Below are positions 57,940 through 64,000 of a stretch of DNA of 64,000 nt, piece by piece. The notes under the pieces are model-generated. The model saw nothing but the letters and a program-made list of their open reading frames with translations, did no database searches and had not been told where the DNA came from. The translations under genes were made by a program, and so were the position numbers. How positions within the stretch are numbered: the first letter of the stretch is position 1; every line of letters begins with the position of its first letter. The stretch comes from an uncultured Candidatus Saccharibacteria bacterium (GTDB lineage Bacteria; Patescibacteriota; Saccharimonadia; Saccharimonadales; UBA4665): contig CALBGR010000014.1 in NCBI GenBank assembly GCA_937892705.1, positions 1 to 64,000 of the forward strand. Reading direction: 5' to 3'.

Positions 57940-59052
57940 CTATCTTGGAATGGTCACCGTAAATACCGTGCCTTTTTTCGGCTTGGACTGAACCGAGATG
58001 TTGCCGCCATGTAAATCCACGATTTGTTTGGTAAGATACAGTCCGATGCCTGAACCGCCGACTTCACTCGACATAGCGTTATTGATCCGTGAGAACTTTT
58101 TAAACAGCTTGCTCATATTAACACCTTCTATCCCCACACCATCATCTACGACTTTGAGTGTTACATAGTCTAGTCCATCAACCAGTCTTACAGCGATATT
58201 GCCGCCCTTATGTGTATATTTGCTGGCATTAGAAAGCAAATTTTCAATCACCATGCGCATAAACGCAGGATCTACCTTTATCACCACTGGACGCTCTAGC
58301 GAAACAATGATATTTTGCTGCCGCTCACGAGCCGCATCCTCATAGCCAGCAACAACATCGTGAATAATTTCTGCAAAATCAACAGTCTTCTTTTTTAATC
58401 GAACCGTTGTTGAATCTGTTTTTGCCACGTATAACAAATCGTTTAATATGCCGATCTGTCGCTCGTTACTGGCATAGGCCAACTTTAAAAAATGCAGCTG
58501 ATCAGCAGAAATCGCGCCGGCATACCCTTCTAGCAGCATGCCCAAGTATGTTTTTACGGCTGTTGCTGGGGTACGCAGCTCATGTGAAGCGATAGAGATA
58601 AAATCCGACTTTATCGCGTCAAGCTCAATTTCCTCAGAAATATCACGGAATACTTCAACCGCACCAACCCGTCGGTTATGAAGCATAATCGGGGACACGG
58701 TGACGGCAACAGGGATACGTTTGTCACCTTTACCAACATAAAAACACCGCCTTGTTATCGTGCGATTCTTATGACGAGACAAGGTGATTGGTCGTTCCTC
58801 ATTCGGTATGACTCGACCAGACGCATCAGTGGCCACAATGACATTAGTAAACACCTTGCCAATAAGATCTTGTTCTGTAAAACCCAATATAGACAACGCC
58901 GCCTTATTTATACGTTCAATTCTGCCGGATTCATCCGTTGCTATCGCTCCGTCACCAATGCTCATAAACAACGCTTCAGCCCGCGCCATTTCCTGGGTAC
59001 TCACTGCGGCTCCTTCCTGCAGCTGCTTATATGATTTTTTAGCATTAGCCAT
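57940..59052 (-). CDS. PAS-domain sensor histidine kinase
   Basis: 370 residues, no membrane helices. PAS at ~25-135 (LFMSIGDGAIATDESGRIERINKAALSILGF, then GAVEVFRDISEEIELD), HisKA with phosphoacceptor His in SIASHELRTPATAVKTYL, HATPase with NLLSNASKYT, VVDDGVGI, KLFKKFSR and GGSGIGLYL. No response regulator adjacent. It resembles the kinase at 27743 in layout, so the two are probably paralogues. GGAGA site upstream. Confidence 0.92.
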   Translation of the reverse strand: MANAKKSYKQLQEGAAVSTQEMARAEALFMSIGDGAIATDESGRIERINKAALSILGFTEQDLIGKVFTNVIVATDASGRVIPNEERPITLSRHKNRTITRRCFYVGKGDKRIPVAVTVSPIMLHNRRVGAVEVFRDISEEIELDAIKSDFISIASHELRTPATAVKTYLGMLLEGYAGAISADQLHFLKLAYASNERQIGILNDLLYVAKTDSTTVRLKKKTVDFAEIIHDVVAGYEDAARERQQNIIVSLERPVVIKVDPAFMRMVIENLLSNASKYTHKGGNIAVRLVDGLDYVTLKVVDDGVGIEGVNMSKLFKKFSRINNAMSSEVGGSGIGLYLTKQIVDLHGGNISVQSKPKKGTVFTVTIPR

Positions 59053-59215
59053 CGCTTATTTCTCCGCCCACTATATACACACTATACGCTTCGTTTTACT
59101 CTTTATAAGAAGCCATTTATTCAATTTCTTTTCAATAAAATAACTCACACCTTATAGGTTTTAGTAGCACAGCCTACTATATTCATGAGATAATATATGT
59201 GTTATAGGAAATAGT

Positions 59216-60397
59216 ATGCGATCTTCTACTAGCAAAAAAACGCTTACCAAAACGCAAGCGTATAACGCGCTCATGAACACTTCCTATCAGCCAGCTACTG
59301 CGCGGGGACGCAGAAGAATATTAGAAGACGATATTAACTCTACTCAAGAACAGAGCGAGCAGAAACGCTGGTGGACATGGAAAAAGGGAGTGCTACTATT
59401 TCTATTGCTACTGCTTACGCCATTTTTAGTAATAGGCATATGGGATCTGAAAAACTTCTCAAATGCGAGTTCGAAACTGTTTGGCACGAGCAATACACTT
59501 GGCATATTAGCGCAAACACCACCAAAATCGACTGACGACCGCACCAATATACTACTTGTAGGGTATTCCGTAGATGACGAAGGACATGCAGGTGCAACCC
59601 TCACAGATTCAATCATGATCCTCAGTCTCAACAAAAAAGATAACACCGGCTACATGCTAAACATTCCACGTGATCTTTACATAAATATCCCCGGCGAAGG
59701 TCGAGCGAAAATTAATGAAGCATTCCAAGACGGTGAGCGTTCAGGTTTTAACGAGCCAGGCTATCCAGCAGGCGGTATAGGACTGCTAGAAAAAACAATT
59801 AGCGAACACTTTGATATCGAAATTCATAATTATGTCATTATCAACTATGCAGCCGTACGAGAAATTGTAGATGCTTTGGGTGGTATAGCGGTGACTATCG
59901 AAAGTCCTGATCCACGCGGTCTGTATGATCCAAATTTCCAACCACACGAAGGCGGACCGCTCCGACTTTCCAATGGTCAGCAAAAAATTGATGGTCAAAC
60001 AGCACTCCGCCTCACACGCGCTCGCGGCGCAACCTATGGATCGTACGGATTTCCGCAGTCAGACTTTAACCGCACACAAAATCAGCAAAAAGTCTTAGCC
60101 GCTATTAAAGCAGAACTTGACTGGAAGTTGGTACTTGATCCTCGAAAGAACGGTAAATTATTCAATGCTGCTGGAAACAATATTAAAACCGACATAAAAT
60201 TATCTGAAGTGATTCCGGTATATCGTATGTTTACAAACGTGCCGAATGATCAACTAAAATCCATAACACTCAATAATATCAAGGGGAAAAACTTACTACG
60301 CAGCTACCGAACCCCGGGCGGTCAAAGCACACTAATCCCTGCTGCAGGGATTAACGATTACTCACAAATCCAAGAAGCAATCAAAAGTATTCAATAA
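59216..60397 (+). CDS. LytR-CpsA-Psr (LCP) family protein
   Basis: 393 residues. A cytoplasmic basic N-terminus and one anchor helix (GVLLFLLLLLTPFLVIGIW) precede the extracellular LCP domain: RTNILLVGYSVDD, LTDSIMILSLNKKDN, MLNIPRDLYINIPGEGRAKINEAF, VDALGGIAVTIE, LRLTRARG and DFNRTQNQQKVLAAI. LCP enzymes attach lipid-linked polymers to peptidoglycan, with conserved Arg/Asp residues seen here. A likely acceptor route for sugars made by the GT genes nearby. TGTTATAGG (to 59208) ends seven bases before the ATG (leaderless). Confidence 0.92.
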   Translation: MRSSTSKKTLTKTQAYNALMNTSYQPATARGRRRILEDDINSTQEQSEQKRWWTWKKGVLLFLLLLLTPFLVIGIWDLKNFSNASSKLFGTSNTLGILAQTPPKSTDDRTNILLVGYSVDDEGHAGATLTDSIMILSLNKKDNTGYMLNIPRDLYINIPGEGRAKINEAFQDGERSGFNEPGYPAGGIGLLEKTISEHFDIEIHNYVIINYAAVREIVDALGGIAVTIESPDPRGLYDPNFQPHEGGPLRLSNGQQKIDGQTALRLTRARGATYGSYGFPQSDFNRTQNQQKVLAAIKAELDWKLVLDPRKNGKLFNAAGNNIKTDIKLSEVIPVYRMFTNVPNDQLKSITLNNIKGKNLLRSYRTPGGQSTLIPAAGINDYSQIQEAIKSIQ

Positions 60398-60432
60398 GCT
60401 TTTATAACAATTAAAGTAGCAATAAATAGATT

Positions 60433-61194
60433 ATGAAGCAGGTTTTAAAACGTTTTAGGCTTTTTGTCATTGCCGCACTTATCACGACTCTTATCATCAT
60501 TGCCAAATACATTCTGCATAGTATGGGGTGGGAAGTTATTGAAATGAGCTCACTCCATTCCAGTATGGTAGCCGGCACAACTTTTGTAATCGGTTTCTTG
60601 CTTTCTACCACCATGGCAGACTACAAGGAAAGTGAACGTATTCCGGCAGATTTTGCAGCAAACATCGAAAACATGCACGAAGATGCAATATCGTTTTACA
60701 AACAATACCCAAAATTCGATCTTGTAGGCTATCAAAAGCAATTACAAAAAATTGCTGCGGCTTTTGCAAAGGATGTACGCAGCAAATCTAAAACTAGCCA
60801 CCTACATATCCATCGCCTGAGTGAGCATTTTGCCGAGATGGAAAAGGCCGGGGTGCCACCAAACTTTATTGTAAAGCTCAAGCAGCAACAGGCCCTACTT
60901 ACTAAACACGTTATGCGTGTCAATTACATTCAGCGCATTACTTTCATACCGTCTGCAACGATTTTAGCGTGGTCAATTGTAGTGATTACACTCAGTCTTA
61001 TCATGTTTACAAAAATTGAATCACTCCTCGGTAGTACACTTATTTTAGGTGGATTAACCTTTATTCTTATGTACATTCTGCTGCTGATTCGAGTTATCCG
61101 TACACCATTCCATGCCGAAGGCGCTACCCAAGATGATGTCAGCCTATATCTAATTGATCAAACCGCCGAACATCTCAAAAGACCGCACAAGTAA
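60433..61194 (+). CDS. Membrane protein, bestrophin/DUF4239-like
   Basis: 253 residues with two N-terminal helices (FVIAALITTLIIIAKYIL and SSMVAGTTFVIGFLLSTTMADYKESERIP), a charged helical middle, and two C-terminal helices (ATILAWSIVVITLSLIMF and STLILGGLTFILMYILLLI). The GFLLS...YKESERIPADFAANIENMHEDAI pattern recalls the bestrophin-like DUF4239 family, which suggests anion conductance, unproven. It lies 80 bases before a ClC-type channel gene. Confidence 0.55.
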   Translation: MKQVLKRFRLFVIAALITTLIIIAKYILHSMGWEVIEMSSLHSSMVAGTTFVIGFLLSTTMADYKESERIPADFAANIENMHEDAISFYKQYPKFDLVGYQKQLQKIAAAFAKDVRSKSKTSHLHIHRLSEHFAEMEKAGVPPNFIVKLKQQQALLTKHVMRVNYIQRITFIPSATILAWSIVVITLSLIMFTKIESLLGSTLILGGLTFILMYILLLIRVIRTPFHAEGATQDDVSLYLIDQTAEHLKRPHK

Positions 61195-61272
61195 CACATA
61201 CTGACCGTATATAAGATCAGTCACGCTAGTTACTGTATGGCGGGAAGCACTCTTTAGGTGTAGGCTTCTTAT

Positions 61273-62517
61273 ATGAAGCCATTTACTAAAGAATTACTAG
61301 CATATAGCTTAAGCGCACTACTGGGCTGTCTTGGCGGTGTAATCACCATCGTAATGATATGGCTTTTACATACAGGTACAACCTGGGTTTGGGAAGATAT
61401 ATTTCATAATAATGTAGATGACCCGAGCCGCACGCCCTTTGTATTTATTACATTCCTCATCGCAGCTCTAGCTGCTGGATATTTCGCGAAAAAATACACA
61501 AAGCCGCTTATCGGTATGGATGAGGTAATTGTGCAAGTTATTGAAAAAGGCAAAATCCGCTGGCAAAACACTGGCAGGGCACTTGTAAACGGTTTTCTTT
61601 CAATAGCCAGCGGCGCCAGCCTTGGTCCAGAGGCGCCATCAGCATTCGTCAGTGTCAGTACTTCATCATTTATCGCTGAAAAAACAAAGCAACCAATAAA
61701 AACCGCAAAAATCATGAACATCAGCAGCGTGTCAGGCATGCTCGGCGCATTGCTTAGCAGCCCGTTTCTGGCACCAGTACTCATAGCGGCATCAGTCAAA
61801 AACATCAGCAATAATATGCGTATGCTCATCACCTATAGTACTATCGCCAGCGCTTTTGGAGTTGGCACATTTTTTGGATTGTTTCACACCGTAGCTATCA
61901 TTGATCTTGGCTTGCCGGAGTATCCTGGTGCAGATGTAGAGGCACTTGCCCAGGCGTTGATTATTGGCTTTCTTGCTGCAGTATTTTTAGGAATTATTTT
62001 TAAACTCACCGAACCAGTACTCACCACGATTGTAAAACCACTGAAAGAAAAACCTTTTGCACTGGCACTTACTGGCGGTGCTGTCTCGGCTACTATCGCA
62101 TTCCTTATGCCGCTGACTATGTTCAGTGGCCAATACACCATCCCAGCACTGCTGGAGAAATCGACTGAATTTGGCATTGTTTTGTTGTGTATTATTGCCG
62201 CTGCAAAGTTATTTTCTACGTTTTTGCTCCTAAGGAGCTGTTTTTTCGGCGGTCCGATTTTTCCGATGATTTTTGTAGGAGCAACACTCGGTACCATCAT
62301 TACGCATATCATCCCCATACCTCTAACACTCGCTGTTGCTGCGTCTATCGCTGGTCTACTCACCGTAGCGATGCGTCAGCCACTGTCTGCAGCGCTACTA
62401 ACTATCGGCATCCTTGGCGTTAACGTTACATCCGTAGTGGCAATTGCCGCCGCTGGCGCATACTTGCTATTGACGCTGCTACCACAACAAGCGACAATAA
62501 GACCTGAAGGTAAATAA
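61273..62517 (+). CDS. ClC-family chloride channel/transporter
   Basis: 414 residues, about ten helices. ClC selectivity elements: GASLGPEAPSAF (the G-x-E-x-P gate, with the gating Glu), SVSGMLGALLSSPFLAPVLIA, and the C-terminal FFGGPIFPMIFVGATLG (G-x-F-x-P type). No CBS domains. The first GSGIP motif is not evident, so substrate preference (Cl- or F-) is uncertain. Next gene follows after eight bases. Confidence 0.88.
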   Translation: MKPFTKELLAYSLSALLGCLGGVITIVMIWLLHTGTTWVWEDIFHNNVDDPSRTPFVFITFLIAALAAGYFAKKYTKPLIGMDEVIVQVIEKGKIRWQNTGRALVNGFLSIASGASLGPEAPSAFVSVSTSSFIAEKTKQPIKTAKIMNISSVSGMLGALLSSPFLAPVLIAASVKNISNNMRMLITYSTIASAFGVGTFFGLFHTVAIIDLGLPEYPGADVEALAQALIIGFLAAVFLGIIFKLTEPVLTTIVKPLKEKPFALALTGGAVSATIAFLMPLTMFSGQYTIPALLEKSTEFGIVLLCIIAAAKLFSTFLLLRSCFFGGPIFPMIFVGATLGTIITHIIPIPLTLAVAASIAGLLTVAMRQPLSAALLTIGILGVNVTSVVAIAAAGAYLLLTLLPQQATIRPEGK

Positions 62518-62525
62518 TCAAAAAC

Positions 62526-63338
62526 ATGAAAAAAAAGATTAACCAGCCTGGCAGCCGATTAGATCGTATTGATACTTTTGTGCTTGCTGGTGTGATAACT
62601 ATTTTGATCACACGCGCATTTTTGGCACTTACCGGCTATCCGCAACTTGGCAACGACTCACTGCATATAGCCCACGTGCTGTGGGGTGGAGCATTCTTAA
62701 CCCTCGCATTTCTCATTCTGCTACTCGCTGATACGCCAAACAAGCTCTTTGCAAGTCTACTTGGCGGTATTGGATTTGGACTGTTTATCGACGAAGTGGG
62801 GAAGTTTATCACCCAAGATAACAATTATTTTTATAAACCTGCTGTCGGTATTATATACCTTTCATTTTTGGTTATCTGGTTTGTCAGCCGCTTGCTCATA
62901 GTGCGCAAGGAAAAGCTACCGTTTTTATCACCTGCCGAATGGCCAGACAAAGAATGGATGAAGCTGCTGATTATTGGTTGGTCGATTGTGCAAGTTATTA
63001 CCGGACTTGTGCTTTTAGGCATGATACTTATTGAAGGTTTTTCAGTTACTAAACACCTTTTAGGTATTACATCTTTAGGTATTATCAGCGGACTCATCTA
63101 TGGTGCCGCAATAGCTAAAGGTATGTACGAGTACTACTCTAATAAAGTCATCGCTGCAGCGCATACACTTCGCGGTGCTAGCATTTTTTGTATTGTTGCA
63201 CTTTATCCATTTTTATATTTTGAATATCCACTTGAAGCAACCTTTGGGCTTATTCCGACCTTCTTAGTGGTAATTGGTCTTTCGGAAATATCTATCAGCA
63301 GCCTGTTTAAAAAATTACTGCTGCGCCAGTCGCAATAA
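62526..63338 (+). CDS. Conserved integral membrane protein (actinobacterial-like)
   Basis: 270 residues, about seven helices. Distinctive block: ALTGYPQLGNDSLHIAHVLWGGAFLTLAFLILL, then LLGGIGFGLFIDEVGKFITQDNNYFYKPA with conserved acidic and aromatic residues in the membrane. I recall this block in actinobacterial proteins of unknown function. Co-directional with the ClC gene, eight bases away, so possibly a functional partner. Confidence 0.65.
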   Translation: MKKKINQPGSRLDRIDTFVLAGVITILITRAFLALTGYPQLGNDSLHIAHVLWGGAFLTLAFLILLLADTPNKLFASLLGGIGFGLFIDEVGKFITQDNNYFYKPAVGIIYLSFLVIWFVSRLLIVRKEKLPFLSPAEWPDKEWMKLLIIGWSIVQVITGLVLLGMILIEGFSVTKHLLGITSLGIISGLIYGAAIAKGMYEYYSNKVIAAAHTLRGASIFCIVALYPFLYFEYPLEATFGLIPTFLVVIGLSEISISSLFKKLLLRQSQ

Positions 63339-63374
63339 GCAACTATACTAAGAGGTATAAAGGAGGGATTTACT

Positions 63375-63971
63375 ATGTTTACATTACCTGAACTGAGCTA
63401 CAGCTACGATGCGCTCGGCAAATATATCAGTAAAGATATTATGGAGCTGCACCACAGCAAACACCACCAAACGTATGTTGATAAACTCAATGCCGCAATC
63501 GAACAAGCACCGGAACTACAGGAAAAATCAGTAACTGAGCTTATTAGCAATCTTGATGTGGTACCGGAGCATATCCGTACTGCTGTTCGCAATCACGGCG
63601 GCGGACACTATAACCACACGCTCTTTTGGCAATGGATGTCGCCTAATGGCGGCGGTGAGCCAAGCGGCGAACTTGCTGACGCACTCAAAGCAAAGTACGG
63701 CAGTTTTCAGGCTTTTGTGGATGCATTTAGCGAAAAAGCTTTGGGAGTTTTTGGCAGCGGTTGGACATGGCTGCAGCCTGATCTTTCTATCGTTACCACA
63801 CCAAACCAGGATTCGCCGCTGATGACCGGCGGAAAAGAACCAATACTTGGGCTTGATGTGTGGGAGCATGCATACTATCTTGATTACACCTACAAGCGCG
63901 GTGATTACATTAATGCTTGGTGGAATGTTGTAAACTGGGACTTCGTAGCTGAGCGCTATAAGCGAGCATAA
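63375..63971 (+). CDS. sod: Fe/Mn superoxide dismutase
   Basis: 198 residues. Metal ligands in the usual places: His in IMELHHSKHHQTYV, His in GGGHYNHTLFWQWM, Asp and His in LGLDVWEHAYYLDYTYKRGDY. Ends VNWDFVAERYKRA. Removes superoxide; cytosolic (no signal). Metal (Fe or Mn) cannot be fixed here, though the GSGWTWL and GLDVWEHAYY contexts are typical of Mn/cambialistic forms. Strong AAGGAGG site and TATACT upstream. The remaining 29 bases of the window hold nothing I can assign. Confidence 0.95.
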   Translation: MFTLPELSYSYDALGKYISKDIMELHHSKHHQTYVDKLNAAIEQAPELQEKSVTELISNLDVVPEHIRTAVRNHGGGHYNHTLFWQWMSPNGGGEPSGELADALKAKYGSFQAFVDAFSEKALGVFGSGWTWLQPDLSIVTTPNQDSPLMTGGKEPILGLDVWEHAYYLDYTYKRGDYINAWWNVVNWDFVAERYKRA

Positions 63972-64000
63972 GCATCGTGGTACAATGCCCTCATGCAGCA

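Noticed and set aside
1..64000. UGA recoded as glycine, as in SR1/Gracilibacteria
   Set aside because: TGA terminates rplQ, trpS and the 36852 gene at expected family lengths, and no gene has an internal in-frame TGA apart from the NUDIX frameshift product.
1..64000. CRISPR array, rRNA operon, tmRNA, RNase P or SRP RNA
   Set aside because: I saw no regularly spaced repeats and no recognisable conserved cores of these RNAs in the intergenic regions.

Overview
The window looks like a chromosome segment of a Candidate Phyla Radiation (Patescibacteria) bacterium, most probably a Candidatus Saccharibacteria (TM7) relative. I see no gene for uL30 between rpsE and rplO. adk and map are missing from between secY and infA. 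Zinc-binding motifs are lost from several small conserved proteins (bL36, uS14, bL33, RecR, DnaX). The surface and envelope genes resemble actinobacterial families: an Rpf domain, a PimA-like GT4, an LCP protein and VanY. TGA is an ordinary stop (for example rplQ and trpS), so the UGA-glycine code of Gracilibacteria/SR1 is not used. The lineage call is inference from family resemblance; no 16S gene is present.

Layout. 1-9.8 kb: the distal S10/spc/alpha ribosomal super-operon (L14, L24, L5, S14, S8, L6, L18, S5, L15, SecY, IF-1, L36, S13, S11, S4, RpoA, L17, L13, S9). 9.8-15.8 kb: a Phe/Trp-codon leader peptide with a terminator/antiterminator, then DAHP synthase, PheA and a class IV aminotransferase, followed by TrpRS, an RluA-family pseudouridine synthase and HolB. 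15.8-18.7 kb: a TPR protein, an unknown gene, tRNAs Thr(TGT), Tyr and Thr(GGT), PlsC and bL33. 18.7-23.1 kb (minus): GT4, GH57 and GH15 alpha-glucan genes. 24-26.3 kb: a LysM-Rpf secreted protein, then a scar of phage-like and serine-recombinase remnants beside tRNA-Trp. 26.3-30.4 kb: P-loop kinase, YgjP-type metalloprotein, PAS histidine kinase, membrane GT2. 30.4-33.1 kb: SecE, NusG, L11, L1. 33.2-36.2 kb: dCTP deaminase and a Tmk-ThyX-ThyX fusion, which together form a compact route to dTDP. 36.2-38 kb: a second leader-ORF attenuator ahead of a 57-residue acidic peptide and a transglutaminase-like protein. 38-39.2 kb: L10 leader, L10, L7/L12. 39.3-48 kb: DnaX, DnaB, a GT-C membrane protein, YbaB, RecR, a frameshifted NUDIX gene, NrnA-like DHH protein, CysRS. 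48-64 kb: the cell-surface district (AI-2E-type permease, two GT4s, alpha/beta hydrolase, VanY, beta-lactamase-like hydrolase, CDF-like protein, tRNA-Gln, SLT lytic transglycosylase, OtsA-OtsB fusion, PAS histidine kinase, LCP protein, bestrophin-like protein, ClC channel, SOD).

Three regulated leaders stand out, at 9.83-9.98, 36.43-36.59 and 38.0-38.13 kb. In each, an intrinsic terminator competes with an upstream complementary segment. The first two also carry short ORFs that start almost exactly at the predicted transcription start. This fits a window-wide pattern: many operon-first genes have a -10 hexamer only about 6-11 nt before the start codon and no Shine-Dalgarno, so leaderless mRNAs seem common, while operon-internal genes keep AGGAG-type sites.
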